A stretch of 64,000 bases of DNA from Streptomyces sp. A 4/2 (GCF_940670765.1 NZ_CALNVW010000007.1:124001-188000), one strand, 5' to 3'; counted from the stretch's first letter, positions 9,010-18,827 are shown. Made by a program: numbers and translations. The notes: generated from the sequence alone by a model not told the origin.

Positions 9010-9966
9010 CTACTGCTGGGGGGTGTTGTTGTCCTGCTGCTGGTTGTCGGCGTTCCCCGGAGGAGTGGCCGTGACCGTGACGGTGGGGATCGGCTTCGGC
9101 TTCGCGGGCTTGGCGGGGAGCACCGTGTCGCGCGGGTTGTCACGCGGCGGCTCCACGACGACGCCGACCAGATCGAGCTTGGTGAACCCGACGAACGGAC
9201 GGACGTAGACGGTCCGCGTCAGGTCACCGCCGGTCGGGTCGACACGGACGACCTGGCCGACCGGGACTCCCGGCACGAAGGGTTTGTCGTTGCTCGAACC
9301 GAAGGTCACCAACCGGTCACCCTTCTTGACCTGTGCCTTGCCGTTGAGGAACTGCACGGCGAGCGGGCGGTCGCCGCGGCCGGTGGCGAAGCCGACCTCG
9401 TCGGTCCGCTCCATCCGGGTGCCGACGGTGAAGTCGGGGTCGTTGGCGAGCAGTACGGTCGCGGTGTTCGGGCCGACCGTGGTGACCCGGCCGACGAGCC
9501 CGTCGCCGTTGAGCACGGTCATGTCGCGCTTGATGCCGTCGGAGGACCCGGCGTCGATGGTGATGGTCCAGGAGAAGCCCTGTGCGGCTCCTATGGCGAT
9601 GACCTGGGCGCCCTTGATTCCGTACTGGCCCGCACCCGCGGTCTTGAGCATGCTGTCGAGCTGGCGGACGCGGCTGCGGTTGCGGTCGCTGCTGCCGAGT
9701 TGCTGCTTCAGAGCGGCGTTCTCACGCTCCAGTGCGCTGATGCGGTTGTGGCGCTCGCCGGAGTCCCGTACTGCGCCGATCGCGTTGCCGACCGGGTTCA
9801 CGGCGCCCGCGACCCCGTTCTCGACCGGTCCGAAGACGGTGGCGGCGGCATGCCGGGCACCGTCGACCGGAGACGCCTCACCGCCGCGGATGTCCACAGT
9901 GATCAGCGCGAACGCGATGGCGATCAGCAGCACCAGGAGCAGCCGGCTCTCTCGTGTGTCCCTCAC
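9010..9966 (-). CDS. mreC: MreC, periplasmic-facing scaffold of cell-wall elongation
   Basis: I place the start at the GTG at 9966, giving 318 aa (VRDTRESRLLLVLLIAIAF). This puts the single N-terminal membrane anchor at residues 8-25, as in MreC proteins. The upstream in-frame extension is Arg-rich and reaches into the mreB spacer, so I reject it. GAGGAAGG lies somewhat far (about 14 nt) upstream. A coiled coil (about residues 60-95, ISALERENAALKQQL) precedes the beta-rich MreC domain. A Pro/Gln-rich tail follows (PKPIPTVTVTATPPG, QQQDNNTPQQ). It is between mreB and mreD in one operon. Confidence 0.9.
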   Translation of the reverse strand: MRDTRESRLLLVLLIAIAFALITVDIRGGEASPVDGARHAAATVFGPVENGVAGAVNPVGNAIGAVRDSGERHNRISALERENAALKQQLGSSDRNRSRVRQLDSMLKTAGAGQYGIKGAQVIAIGAAQGFSWTITIDAGSSDGIKRDMTVLNGDGLVGRVTTVGPNTATVLLANDPDFTVGTRMERTDEVGFATGRGDRPLAVQFLNGKAQVKKGDRLVTFGSSNDKPFVPGVPVGQVVRVDPTGGDLTRTVYVRPFVGFTKLDLVGVVVEPPRDNPRDTVLPAKPAKPKPIPTVTVTATPPGNADNQQQDNNTPQQ

Positions 9967-10106
9967 GTGCGGAGGCCGTGCCTTCCTCGTCGGAATGTCT
10001 ATGCGTTTGTCTGTCGGTGTAACTCTGCGCCTGTCCCGGCGCTGTCTCCGCCGACGATCGGCCGTACGGGGCGGACGTGCCCCGTACGGCCGTAAGCGGT
10101 GTGCGG

Positions 10107-11126
10107 CTACCGGCGGGGCTGGGCGTCCAGCACCTGCTGGAGCGCCTCGAACTCCTCGACGCACTTGCCGGATCCGAGCGCGACGGAGTCGAGCGGGTCC
10201 TCGGCGATGTGGATCGGCATTCCGGTCTCGTGGCGCAGCCGCTCGTCCAGGCCGCGGAGCAGCGCGCCGCCACCGGTGAGGACGATGCCGCGGTCCATGA
10301 CGTCACCGGAGAGCTCGGGCGGGCACTTGTCGAGCGTGGTCTTGACCGCGTCGACGATCGCGTTGACCGGCTCCTCGATGGCCTTGCGGACCTCGGCGGC
10401 GGAGATGACCACGGTCTTGGGCAGACCGGACACGAGGTCGCGGCCACGGATCTCGGTGTGCTCGTCCTTCTCCAGATCGAACGCCGAGCCGATCGTGATC
10501 TTGATCTGTTCGGCGGTGCGCTCACCGAGGAGGAGCGAGTACTCCTTCTTGATGTGCTGGATGATCGCGTTGTCCAGCTCGTCCCCGGCGGTCCTGATCG
10601 ACTGCGCCGTGACGATCCCGCCGAGCGAGATGACGGCGACCTCGGTGGTGCCGCCGCCGATGTCGACGACCATGTTGCCGGTGGCCTCGTGGACCGGAAG
10701 TCCCGAGCCGATGGCTGCGGCCATGGGCTCTTCGATGATGTGCACCTGACGGGCACCGGCCTGCGTGGACGCCTCGATGACGGCGCGGCGCTCGACCCCC
10801 GTGATGCCCGAGGGCACACAGACGACGACGCGCGGGCGGGCCAGGTAGCGGCGCTTGTGGATCTTCAGGATGAAGTAACGGAGCATCCGCTCGGTGATCT
10901 CGAAGTCGGCGATCACGCCGTCCTTCAGCGGCCGTACGGCAACGATGTTGCCCGGCGTACGGCCGATCATCTTCTTCGCCTCGGCGCCTACGGCGAGAAT
11001 CCCGCCGGTGTTGGTGTTGATGGCGACGACGGAGGGTTCGTTGAGGACGATTCCTCGACCCCTGACGTACACCAGCGTGTTGGCAGTCCCGAGGTCGATA
11101 GCCATGTCACGGCCGATGAACGACAT
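10107..11126 (-). CDS. mreB: MreB, actin-like rod-shape protein
   Basis: The 339-aa protein starts [27 protein letters not shown] lies about 6 nt before this ATG, so I reject a 34-residue upstream extension. The phosphate-1 loop (DLGTANT), phosphate-2 motif ([18 protein letters not shown]) and adenosine motif ([18 protein letters not shown]) are intact. The short hydrophobic N-terminus (MSFIGRD) matches the membrane-contact segment of MreB. In Streptomyces MreB acts mainly in spore wall assembly. It heads the mreB-mreC-mreD-mrdA-rodA transcript. Confidence 0.95.
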   Translation of the reverse strand: MSFIGRDMAIDLGTANTLVYVRGRGIVLNEPSVVAINTNTGGILAVGAEAKKMIGRTPGNIVAVRPLKDGVIADFEITERMLRYFILKIHKRRYLARPRVVVCVPSGITGVERRAVIEASTQAGARQVHIIEEPMAAAIGSGLPVHEATGNMVVDIGGGTTEVAVISLGGIVTAQSIRTAGDELDNAIIQHIKKEYSLLLGERTAEQIKITIGSAFDLEKDEHTEIRGRDLVSGLPKTVVISAAEVRKAIEEPVNAIVDAVKTTLDKCPPELSGDVMDRGIVLTGGGALLRGLDERLRHETGMPIHIAEDPLDSVALGSGKCVEEFEALQQVLDAQPRR

Positions 11127-11355
11127 TGAGTTCCCCTTGTTCCCCATGAGGATGCGTCGGGCCTTCCCAAGTGGAGCGATTGGCTTTTTGGTAGGCGAAG
11201 TGAGCGCTGTGGGTGTGAAGACTTCCATCGTAGTGCCGCCTGCACGGACACCGCGCGAGGGTCCTCCGCCATGTGGGCGGAACTTGTAGCCGCCTCAGTC
11301 ATGGTGACGTCATGTCGGAGCGATGCGTTCCCGAAATCGCCCGGCATATGCCGAA
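11127..11355 (-). promoter_or_regulatory. mre operon leader and promoter region
   Basis: This non-coding stretch lies between the ndk terminator and the mreB start. It is less GC-rich than its surroundings (for example tggctttttggtaggcg) and holds a TGACGTCA palindrome near 11302. No clear -10/-35 pair was recognised, so it is called from position only. Confidence 0.45.
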
Positions 11356-11381
11356 GGGCGACCGAATTAATTCGGTCGCCC
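11356..11381 (-). terminator. Perfect 26-bp palindrome after ndk
   Basis: The arms gggcgaccgaatt / aattcggtcgccc form a gapless palindrome with an AATTAATT centre, starting 34 nt after the ndk stop. It most likely ends ndk transcription and insulates the mre promoter. A two-fold-symmetric protein site is an alternative because it has no loop. Confidence 0.65.
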
Positions 11382-11414
11382 CAGCCTGTGAGCGGCTATT
11401 CGGCTGACGCCACG

Positions 11415-11828
11415 TCAGGATACGCCCGGAAAAAAGATCTTCAATTCTCGCTCTGCGGACTCCTCCGAGTCCGATGCGTGGATGAGGTTCTCCCGGACGA
11501 TGCTGCCGAAATCGCCACGAATGGAGCCGGGCGCTGCGGCAATCGGGTCAGTGGGACCCGCCAGGGCGCGCACGCCCTCGATGACCCGCTCGCCCTCGAC
11601 GACCAGGGCGACGACCGGGCCCGAGGCCATGAACTCGACCAGCGGCTCGTAGAAGGGCCGGCCCACGTGCTCGGCGTAGTGCTGCTCCAGGAGCGAACGG
11701 TCCAGGCTGCGCATCTCCAGCGCGGTGATCCTCCAGCCGGCCTTGCGCTCGATGCGGCCGACGATCTCGCCTACCAAGCTGCGCCTGACAGCGTCCGGCT
11801 TGAGAAGGACGAGGGTGCGCTGAGTCAT
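11415..11828 (-). CDS. ndk: Nucleoside-diphosphate kinase
   Basis: The 137-aa enzyme transfers gamma-phosphate from ATP to NDPs. The start MTQRTLVLLKPDAV has AAGGAG about 9 nt upstream. The catalytic His117 sits in NLIHASDS, and the substrate residues of VRALAGPTDP and GSIRGDF are present. It is flanked by terminator hairpins on both sides and is thus probably monocistronic. Confidence 0.97.
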   Translation of the reverse strand: MTQRTLVLLKPDAVRRSLVGEIVGRIERKAGWRITALEMRSLDRSLLEQHYAEHVGRPFYEPLVEFMASGPVVALVVEGERVIEGVRALAGPTDPIAAAPGSIRGDFGSIVRENLIHASDSEESAERELKIFFPGVS

Positions 11829-11913
11829 CGCGTGCGGCTCCTTGTGGGCAAATATGTACGGGGGCACGAGGCTACAGGGAGTCACTGAGCGGGAAACACC
11901 CGGACCGGGCACT

Positions 11914-11940
11914 CACGCGCCGGTGACCGCCCGGCGCGTG
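11914..11940 (-). terminator. Terminator directly after the DUF4233 gene
   Basis: A 10-bp stem (cacgcgccgg / ccggcgcgtg) with a 7-nt loop abuts the stop codon at 11941. Confidence 0.7.
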
Positions 11941-12288
11941 CTACTGGGCTTCCGCCGCCTCCGCCTGGGCGGCCCAGCGGGCCTTGGCCGCGTCGATGAT
12001 CCGTCCGTAGTGGACCGAGGCCCACCACAGGCCACCGAACGCGACCCCCAGGATGAACATCATCGGCACGACGAAGCCGCTCGCGATCAGCGCGATCTGG
12101 AGGGCCCAGCCGATCTGCACCGCGCCCGGACGGCTGAGCATTCCGCAGAGCAGCACCGAGAGCAGCATGCCGATGCCGCACACCGTCCAGACGGTCGCCC
12201 CCGACAGATCACCCTTCATGGCGACCAGACCGGCGAATCCGATGACGAAGAATTCACCGATCAGGGTGGACGCGCAGAGCGTACGCAT
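11941..12288 (-). CDS. DUF4233 small membrane protein
   Basis: The 115-aa protein has about four membrane spans (IGEFFVIGFAGLVAM, VWTVCGIGMLLSVLLC, ALQIALIASGFVVPMMFILG) and an Ala/Glu-rich cytoplasmic tail. In actinobacteria this family is regularly encoded right after folC, as here with a 3-bp gap, so the two are translated together. The function is unknown. Confidence 0.88.
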   Translation of the reverse strand: MRTLCASTLIGEFFVIGFAGLVAMKGDLSGATVWTVCGIGMLLSVLLCGMLSRPGAVQIGWALQIALIASGFVVPMMFILGVAFGGLWWASVHYGRIIDAAKARWAAQAEAAEAQ

Positions 12289-12291
12289 GGG

Positions 12292-13788
12292 TCAGCGCCT
12301 CCCCAGGAGCAGCCGGGCCTCGCCGACAGTGATCACGGAACCGGTGACCAGGACGCCCGCTCCGGCGTACTCGTCCTCCTCCTCGGCGAGGGTGATCGCC
12401 GCCTCCAGGGCGTCGTCGAGGCGCGGCTCGACGACCACCCGCTCGTCGCCGAACACCTCGACGGCGATGGCGGCGAGGTCGTCCGCGCTCATCGCGCGGT
12501 GCGTGGAGTTCTGCGTGACGACGACCTCCGCGAAGATCGGCTCGAACGCTTCGAGCAGCCCCCGGACGTCCTTGTCGCCGCTCGCGCCGACCACCCCGAT
12601 CAGCCGCGAGAAGCTGAACGCCTCGGTGACGGCCGCGGCCGTCACCTGCGCGCCCGCCGGGTTGTGCGCGGCGTCCAGGACGACGGTCGGCGAGCTGCGC
12701 ACGACCTCCATCCGGCCGGGCGAGGTCACCGAGGCAAACGCCTTGCGGACCGTGTCGATGTCGAGCAGGCCGGACTGCTGCGCGCCGACGCCGAAGAACG
12801 CCTCGACCGCGGCGAGCGCCACCGCCGCGTTCTGCGCCTGGTGGGCGCCGTACAGCGGCAGGAAGATCTCGGTGTACTCGTTGGCCTCACCGGCGAGTCC
12901 GCGCAGCGTCAGCAACTGACCGCCGACGGCGACCTCCCGGCTGACGACGCCGAACTCCATGCCCGCGCGGGCCACGGTGGCGTCCGCCTCGACGGCCTTC
13001 TTCAGCATCACCTGCGCGGCGTCGACCGGCTGCTGCGCCAGGACGACCGTCGCACCCTGCTTGATGATCCCGGACTTCTCCACGGCGATCTCGCCGGGCG
13101 TGTTCCCGAGCCGGTCCGTGTGGTCGAGCGAGATAGGGGTGACCACGGCGACGGGGGCCTCGATGACATTCGTGGCGTCCCAGCTGCCCCCCATCCCTAC
13201 CTCGACCACCGCGACGTCCACGGGCGCGTCGGCGAAGGCGGCGTACGCCATACCGGTGAGCACCTCGAAGAACGAGAGCCGGTGCTCCTGCTGCTCGTCG
13301 GTCATCCCGACGTACGGCTTGATGTCCTCGTACGTCTCGATGAAGCGCTCGGCCTCGATCGGCGCACCATTGAGGCTGATGCGCTCGGTGATCGACTGGA
13401 CGTGCGGCGAGGTGTACCGCCCGGTGCGCAGCTCGAACGCGCCGAGCAGCGCCTCGATCATGCGCGCCGTCGATGTCTTGCCGTTGGTGCCGGTGATGTG
13501 GATCGAGGGGTACGCGCGCTGCGGGTCGCCCAGGAGGTCGAGCAGCGCCTCCATCCGTACGAGGGAGGGGTCGAGCTTGGTCTCGGGCCAGCGGCCCAGG
13601 AGATCCTGCTCCACCGTGCGCAGCGCCTTGTCCACCTCCGGGTCGGTGGGTCGGGTGGGGACCTCGTCGCCCTGCGGTGATCCGGCCTGGGTGCGCAGGG
13701 TACGGCTGCCGGCCTCGATCACCGCCAGGTCGGGGTCACGGGTCGTTGCTGCGTCGACGATCTCGTCGAAAGGGTCGGGCTCGCTCAC
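12292..13788 (-). CDS. folC: Folylpolyglutamate synthase / dihydrofolate synthase
   Basis: The 498-aa Mur-ligase-family enzyme adds glutamate to dihydropteroate/folates. The ATP loop GTNGKTS spans residues 100-106. SITERISLNG, the central GMGGSWDATNVI and the conserved HTDRLGNTPGEIA follow, and a C-terminal ligase domain contains LDAAHNPAGA. The first 50 residues are an actinobacterial extension. It starts with GTG at 13788 and is divergent from the MreB paralogue across 120 bp. Confidence 0.95.
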   Translation of the reverse strand: MSEPDPFDEIVDAATTRDPDLAVIEAGSRTLRTQAGSPQGDEVPTRPTDPEVDKALRTVEQDLLGRWPETKLDPSLVRMEALLDLLGDPQRAYPSIHITGTNGKTSTARMIEALLGAFELRTGRYTSPHVQSITERISLNGAPIEAERFIETYEDIKPYVGMTDEQQEHRLSFFEVLTGMAYAAFADAPVDVAVVEVGMGGSWDATNVIEAPVAVVTPISLDHTDRLGNTPGEIAVEKSGIIKQGATVVLAQQPVDAAQVMLKKAVEADATVARAGMEFGVVSREVAVGGQLLTLRGLAGEANEYTEIFLPLYGAHQAQNAAVALAAVEAFFGVGAQQSGLLDIDTVRKAFASVTSPGRMEVVRSSPTVVLDAAHNPAGAQVTAAAVTEAFSFSRLIGVVGASGDKDVRGLLEAFEPIFAEVVVTQNSTHRAMSADDLAAIAVEVFGDERVVVEPRLDDALEAAITLAEEEDEYAGAGVLVTGSVITVGEARLLLGRR

Positions 13789-13908
13789 GGGTCCAGTCTA
13801 CGGAGGTCCACCGACAGTCGGGGCGCCCCGGTCCGGTCCGGGCGCCGGGGCCCGGTTCGGCGTACTCCGGCGCGCGGACCGGACCCGCCGGGGGCACACT
13901 CAAGAATC

Positions 13909-14922
13909 ATGGACATAGGCATCGATCTCGGCACGGTCAACACGCTTCTCTACGTCCGCGGCCAGGGCATTGTGCTCAACGAGCCGTCCGTGGTCGCCGT
14001 CCGCGACGACGGGCGCGGGGCTCCGGCGATCGGCGACGAGGCGAAGGAGAGCCTGGGGCGCACTCCTGAGTCGGTCACCGCGATCCGTCCGCTGCGGGAC
14101 GGCGTGATCAGCGAATACGACGCCGCCGAGGAAATGATCAGGTACTTCGTGCGCAAGGCCGTCAAGGGCAGACGGCCGCGCACCCGCATGATCGTGTGCG
14201 TGCCGAGCGGCGTCACTCCGGTGGAGCGGCGGGCCATCGTGCACGCGGCGCGGCGGGCGGGGGCCCGGACCGTCCATCTGCTGGACGAGCCGATGGCGGC
14301 GGCTATGGGCGCGGGGCTGCCGGTCGACGAACCGCGCGGTTCGATGGTGGTCGACATCGGCGGCGGTACGACCGAGGTCGGGGTGATCTCCATGGGAGGG
14401 ACCGTCGCCGCCCGCTCGCTGCGCACGGCGGGCGACCGGATGAACGCCGCGATCAGCAACCACATCCGCAAGGAACACGGCCTGCTGGTCGGTGAGCGGA
14501 CCTCCGAGGAGGTCAAGCTGGCGCTCGGTTCGGCCCGGCCGGTCCCCGGCGACCAGGGGCTGGAGACCCGGACCTGCACCGTGCGGGGCCGCCAGAAGAT
14601 CAGCGGGTTCCCGACCGCCGTGACGCTGAGCGCGACCGAGGTGCGGGCGGCGCTGAACAGCCCCGTCGAGGCGATCGTCAGCACGGTGCGGGCGATGCTG
14701 GAGGAGTGCCCGCCCGAACTGGCCGCGGACGTGATGAAGCACGGGATCGTCCTGACCGGCGGCGGATCGCTGCTGCCCGGCCTGGATCTGCGGCTCGCCT
14801 CGGCGACGGGCATCGCGGTGACGGTGGCGGACGCACCGCTGGACTGTGTGGCGCTGGGCACCGGCCAGTGCGTCGAGGAGTTCGACACGGTGACGGCGAA
14901 GGTGCTGACGCCCGCCGCCTGA
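13909..14922 (+). CDS. Second MreB-like protein (Mbl-type paralogue)
   Basis: The 337-aa protein is clearly MreB-family: [44 protein letters not shown] and [18 protein letters not shown] keep all nucleotide-binding loops. It begins directly with MDIGIDLGTV and so lacks the SFIGRD-like N-terminal membrane segment of the MreB at 10107-11126. It also carries a short insertion (about residues 205-220, RPVPGDQGLETRT) where MreB has a charged segment. S. coelicolor Mbl is such a paralogue, involved in spore wall synthesis, but its gene lies elsewhere. Here the gene sits alone on the plus strand between folC and valS. The upstream ribosome-binding site is weak. Confidence 0.88.
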   Translation: MDIGIDLGTVNTLLYVRGQGIVLNEPSVVAVRDDGRGAPAIGDEAKESLGRTPESVTAIRPLRDGVISEYDAAEEMIRYFVRKAVKGRRPRTRMIVCVPSGVTPVERRAIVHAARRAGARTVHLLDEPMAAAMGAGLPVDEPRGSMVVDIGGGTTEVGVISMGGTVAARSLRTAGDRMNAAISNHIRKEHGLLVGERTSEEVKLALGSARPVPGDQGLETRTCTVRGRQKISGFPTAVTLSATEVRAALNSPVEAIVSTVRAMLEECPPELAADVMKHGIVLTGGGSLLPGLDLRLASATGIAVTVADAPLDCVALGTGQCVEEFDTVTAKVLTPAA

Positions 14923-14945
14923 CCGCCCGTGCCGGGCGCACACGG

Positions 14946-14975
14946 CGAAGGCCCCCGGCGGACCGGGGGCCTTCG
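14946..14975. terminator. Shared terminator between the MreB paralogue and valS
   Basis: An 11-bp perfect stem (cgaaggccccc / gggggccttcg) with an 8-nt loop lies between the two convergent genes and can serve both. Confidence 0.8.
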
Positions 14976-14997
14976 TCACGCGCGTGCGGTCACCCGG

Positions 14998-17619
14998 CTA
15001 CGCCTGCGGCAGCCCGTCCAGCTGGGCGCTGATCCGCTCGATGTCCGCCTCGGCCTTGGCCAGCCGTGTACGGATCTTGTCGACCACCTGGTCCGGGGCC
15101 TTCGCCAGGAACGCCTCGTTGCCGAGCTTCCCGAGCGCCTGCGCCTTCTCCTTCTCGGCCGCGCCGAGGTCCTTGGTCAGCCGCTTGCGCTCGGCCGCGA
15201 CATCGATCGTCCCCGACAGGTCGAGTGCGACCTTCGCACCCGCGACCGGCAGCGACGCGGTGGCGTGGAAGCCCTCCCCCGCGGGCTGGAGCCGCAGCAC
15301 CTGGCGGATGGCCCCCTCGTGCGGTGCCAGCGCCGTGCCGGTCAGGTCGAGTTCGGCCGGGACCTTCTGGCCCGGCTGGAGTCCCTGGTCGGAGCGGAAC
15401 CTGCGGACCTCGGTGATCACCTGCTGGACCAGCGCGATCTCCTGCTCGGCCGCGCTGTCCCGGAAGCCGGAGTCCTTCGGCCAGTCGGCGACGACCACCG
15501 ACTCCTTGCCGGTGAGCGTGGTCCAGAGCGTCTCGGTGACGAACGGGACGACCGGGTGCAGCAGCCGCAGCATCACGTCGAGGACCTCACCGAGGACCCG
15601 CCCCGAGGTCTGCGCCGCCTCGCCGCCCGCGAAGAACGTCGTCTTGGACAGCTCGACGTACCAGTCGAAGACCTCGTCCCAGGCGAAGTGGTAGAGGGCG
15701 TCGGCGAGCTTCGCGAACTGGAAGTCGTCGTAGTACGCGTCCACTTCGGCGACGACCGCGTTCAGCCGCGACAGGATCCACCGGTCGTTGGCCGACTGCT
15801 TCTCGACGGGCGGCAGTTCACCCTCGACGTTGGCGCCGTTCATCAGCGCGAAGCGGGTGGCGTTCCAGATCTTGTTGGCGAAGTTGCGGGACGCCTTGAC
15901 CCAGTCCTCGCCGATCGGCACGTCCGCGCCGGGGTTGGCGCCGTTGGCGAGGGTGAAGCGGACGGCGTCGGAGCCGTACTCGTCCATCCAGTCCAGCGGA
16001 TCGATCACGTTCCCGAAGGACTTGGACATCTTCTTTCCGTTCTCGTCACGGACGAGACCGGTCAGCGCGACCGTCTTGAACGGCGCGACGCCGTCCATCG
16101 CGTACAGGCCGAACATCATCATCCGGGCGACCCAGAAGAAGATGATGTCGTGGCCGGTGACGAGCACATCGGTCGAGTAGAACTTCTCCAGGTCCGGGGT
16201 CTGCTCCGGCCAGCCGAGCGTGGAGAACGGCCACAGGCCGGAGGAGAACCAGGTGTCGAGGACGTCCTCGTCCTGGTGCCAGCCCTCGCCGGTGGGCGCC
16301 TCGTCGCCGGGGCCGACGCAGACGACCTGGCCCTCGGGGCCGTACCAGACGGGGATCCGGTGGCCCCACCACAACTGCCGTGAGATGCACCAGTCGTTGA
16401 GGTTGTCGACCCAGTCGAAGTAGCGCTTCTCCAGCTCCTTCGGGTGGATCGTGACCCGCCCGTCGCGGACCGCGTCGCCCGCGTCCTTGGCGAGCGTCTC
16501 GACCTTGACCCACCACTGGAGGGAGAGGCGCGGCTCGACGGTGGTCTTGCAGCGCGAGCAGTGTCCGACGGAGTGCGTGTACGGGCGCTTCTCGGCGACG
16601 ATCCGGCCCTGCTCGCGCATGGCCTCGACGATCGTGGAGCGCGCCTCGAACCGGTCCAGACCGTGGAACGGGCCCGGCACGGTGATGACACCGCGCTCGT
16701 CCATGATCGTCGTGGACTCCAGGCCGTGCCGCTGGCCGATGGCGAAGTCGTTCGGGTCATGGGCGGGCGTCACCTTGACGGCGCCGGTGCCGAACTCCGG
16801 GTCGACGTGGGCGTCCGCGACGACCGGGATGGTCCGGTCGGTGAGCGGCAGCTTGATCCGCTTGCCGATGAGGTGCGCGTACCGCTCGTCGTCCGGGTGG
16901 ACGGCGATCGCGGTGTCACCGAGCATCGTCTCGACCCGGGTGGTGGCGACGACCAGGGTCTCGTCACCCTCGCCGTACTTGAGCGAGACCAGCTCGCCGT
17001 CGTCGTCCTGGTAGTCGACCTCGATGTCGGAGATCGCGGTGAGACAGCGCGGGCACCAGTTGATGATGCGCTCGGCGCGGTAGATCAGCTCGTCGTCGTA
17101 CAGCCGCTTGAAGATCGTCTGGACGGCCCGGGACAGCCCCTCGTCCATGGTGAACCGCTCACGCGACCAGTCGACCCCGTCGCCGAGGCGGCGCATCTGC
17201 CCGAGGATCTTGCCGCCGTACTCCTCCTTCCACTGCCAGACCCGCTCGGTGAACTCCTCACGCCCCAGGTCCTGCCGGGACTTGCCCTCCTCGGCGAGCT
17301 GCTGCTCGACCTTGTTCTGGGTGGCGATACCGGCGTGGTCCGTACCGGGCAGCCACAGGGCTTCGTAGCCCTGCATGCGCTTACGGCGGGTGAGGGAGTC
17401 CATCAGCGTGTGCTGGAAGGCGTGGCCCAGGTGGAGGGAGCCCGTGACGTTCGGCGGCGGGATGACGATGGTGAACGGAGGCTTGTCGCTCTTCGCGTCG
17501 GCCTCGAAATAGCCGCGCTCCACCCAGCGCTCGTACAGCTTCCCCTCTACCTCGGCCGGAACGTACTGGGTCGGCAGTTCGGTGGTGGGCGCTGGAGTCT
17601 GCGATGAGTTCTCGGTCAC
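14998..17619 (-). CDS. valS: Valyl-tRNA synthetase
   Basis: The 873-aa class I enzyme has the HIGH variant HLGH at 63-66 ([13 protein letters not shown]) and KMSKS at 530-534. An editing domain lies between them ([22 protein letters not shown]), and a C-terminal coiled-coil arm follows ([21 protein letters not shown]). The first codon is GTG at 17619 with only a weak ribosome-binding site. The 138-bp upstream spacer is shared with a divergent membrane-protein gene, and I see no T-box leader in it. Confidence 0.97.
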   Translation of the reverse strand: MTENSSQTPAPTTELPTQYVPAEVEGKLYERWVERGYFEADAKSDKPPFTIVIPPPNVTGSLHLGHAFQHTLMDSLTRRKRMQGYEALWLPGTDHAGIATQNKVEQQLAEEGKSRQDLGREEFTERVWQWKEEYGGKILGQMRRLGDGVDWSRERFTMDEGLSRAVQTIFKRLYDDELIYRAERIINWCPRCLTAISDIEVDYQDDDGELVSLKYGEGDETLVVATTRVETMLGDTAIAVHPDDERYAHLIGKRIKLPLTDRTIPVVADAHVDPEFGTGAVKVTPAHDPNDFAIGQRHGLESTTIMDERGVITVPGPFHGLDRFEARSTIVEAMREQGRIVAEKRPYTHSVGHCSRCKTTVEPRLSLQWWVKVETLAKDAGDAVRDGRVTIHPKELEKRYFDWVDNLNDWCISRQLWWGHRIPVWYGPEGQVVCVGPGDEAPTGEGWHQDEDVLDTWFSSGLWPFSTLGWPEQTPDLEKFYSTDVLVTGHDIIFFWVARMMMFGLYAMDGVAPFKTVALTGLVRDENGKKMSKSFGNVIDPLDWMDEYGSDAVRFTLANGANPGADVPIGEDWVKASRNFANKIWNATRFALMNGANVEGELPPVEKQSANDRWILSRLNAVVAEVDAYYDDFQFAKLADALYHFAWDEVFDWYVELSKTTFFAGGEAAQTSGRVLGEVLDVMLRLLHPVVPFVTETLWTTLTGKESVVVADWPKDSGFRDSAAEQEIALVQQVITEVRRFRSDQGLQPGQKVPAELDLTGTALAPHEGAIRQVLRLQPAGEGFHATASLPVAGAKVALDLSGTIDVAAERKRLTKDLGAAEKEKAQALGKLGNEAFLAKAPDQVVDKIRTRLAKAEADIERISAQLDGLPQA

Positions 17620-17757
17620 GGACCTAGTTTAAGGGCGTCACGGTCACGTACTGAAACGGGAATCTTTGGTGAGACTGTGGCCCCCGTCTCCCCGGTGGGC
17701 GAATACGTCGGTCAGGATGTTCGCGTCACGTGAGTATCCAGAGGGGGAACCCAGTCC

Positions 17758-18777
17758 ATGAGCTACAACCAGCCGGGACCGTACGGCCAACAGCCGCAGC
17801 AGCCGGGGCCGTACGGGCAGCAGCCGCCGCAGCAGCCCGGTCCGTACGGACAGCCGGCGCAGCCCCAGCAGCAGCCTGCCAACCCGTACGGCCAGCCCGC
17901 CGGCCAGCCGCAGCCCGGCTACGGCTACCCGCAGCAGCCCCCGCAGGGCGTCCCGCCGCAGCCGGGGTACGGCTACCCGCAGCAGCAGCCGGGCCAGCCG
18001 AACCCGTACGGCCAGCCGCCGCAGCAGCCGCCGTACGGGCAGCAGCCCGGATACGGCCAGATGCCGCCCCCGCCGCAGGGACCGAAGAAGAAGACGGGTC
18101 TGATCGTGGGCGCGGTGGTCGTGGCCGTCGCGGTGATCGGCGGCGGTGTCTTCCTGCTGACCTCGAAGGGCGGCGGCAGCAGTGACGTCGCCGACAGCAC
18201 CAAGGGGTACAAGCTCGTCGCCCCGGCGTCGATCGGCGAGTACCAGAAGAAGTCGGGCTCCGACGACTCGTCATGGGGCGCGGACGGCAAGCAGAAGGCC
18301 GAGGGCATCGGCATCAAGGACCCCTCGAAGGTCGGCGCCTCGTACACGACCGGCACGGGACTGACCGAGAAGGACCTCAACTTCTCCGGTCTCTGGGGCA
18401 CGATCGACGACCCGGAGAAGGCCATCGACGGTGCGTTCGCGATGTCCCAGGCGGGTATTTCCAAGAGCTCGTCGGACGGTGTGAAGGTGGAGCTGGAGGA
18501 CAGCCCCCAGAAGGTCACGCCTCCCGGCTTCTCCGGCGCCCTCATGAAGTGCCAGAACGCCAAGGTCACGAACACCTCCACCGACGACACCAGTGGCGCC
18601 GCGGCCCAGGTGCCGAAGACCTTCGTGCTGCCCATCTGCGTCTGGGCCGACTACAGCACGCTCGGGATCGTGCAGAACACCGATGTGTCGCTGATCCTGA
18701 CCAAGAAGACACTCCCGATGGACGACGCCGCGGCCATCGCGGCCAAGGTCTACAACGCCGCCCGCGTCAAGCAGTAA
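17758..18777 (+). CDS. Membrane-anchored protein with Q/P/G/Y-rich N-terminal domain
   Basis: The 339-aa protein has three parts. Residues 1-110 are a low-complexity PYGQQP/PGYGYPQQ repeat made only of Pro, Gln, Gly, Tyr, Ala and Asn. KKKTG then precedes one membrane span (LIVGAVVVAVAVIGGGVFLL). An extracytoplasmic domain of about 200 residues ends the protein, with two Cys (MKCQNAK, LPICVWADY) that may form a disulphide. Streptomyces encode many proteins of this plan: a disordered cytoplasmic tail, one span and a small outer domain. The function is unknown. The gene is divergent from valS and ends at a 17-bp hairpin; a GGGGGAA purine run lies upstream of the ATG. Confidence 0.85.
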   Translation: MSYNQPGPYGQQPQQPGPYGQQPPQQPGPYGQPAQPQQQPANPYGQPAGQPQPGYGYPQQPPQGVPPQPGYGYPQQQPGQPNPYGQPPQQPPYGQQPGYGQMPPPPQGPKKKTGLIVGAVVVAVAVIGGGVFLLTSKGGGSSDVADSTKGYKLVAPASIGEYQKKSGSDDSSWGADGKQKAEGIGIKDPSKVGASYTTGTGLTEKDLNFSGLWGTIDDPEKAIDGAFAMSQAGISKSSSDGVKVELEDSPQKVTPPGFSGALMKCQNAKVTNTSTDDTSGAAAQVPKTFVLPICVWADYSTLGIVQNTDVSLILTKKTLPMDDAAAIAAKVYNAARVKQ

Positions 18778-18789
18778 CAGCCCAGCAGA

Positions 18790-18827
18790 AAGGGGCGCCC
18801 GGTCAGTTGACTGACCGGGCGCCCCTT
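18790..18827. terminator. Shared terminator between the Q/P-rich protein gene and clpX
   Basis: A 17-bp perfect stem (aaggggcgcccggtcag / ctgaccgggcgcccctt) with loop ttga sits between the convergent genes. Confidence 0.9.

Noticed and set aside
11842..13680. A 612-codon plus-strand frame over DUF4233 and folC
   Set aside because: It is antisense to folC, rich in Arg/Asp/His repeats typical of GC shadow frames.
13909..14922. MreB paralogue as a plasmid-segregation actin (ParM/Alp type)
   Set aside because: Its motifs follow chromosomal MreB/Mbl throughout, and no adaptor protein or centromere-like repeats adjoin it.
17620..17757. T-box riboswitch upstream of valS
   Set aside because: The spacer is only 138 bp, shared with a divergent gene, and no T-box sequence or specifier hairpin was recognised.
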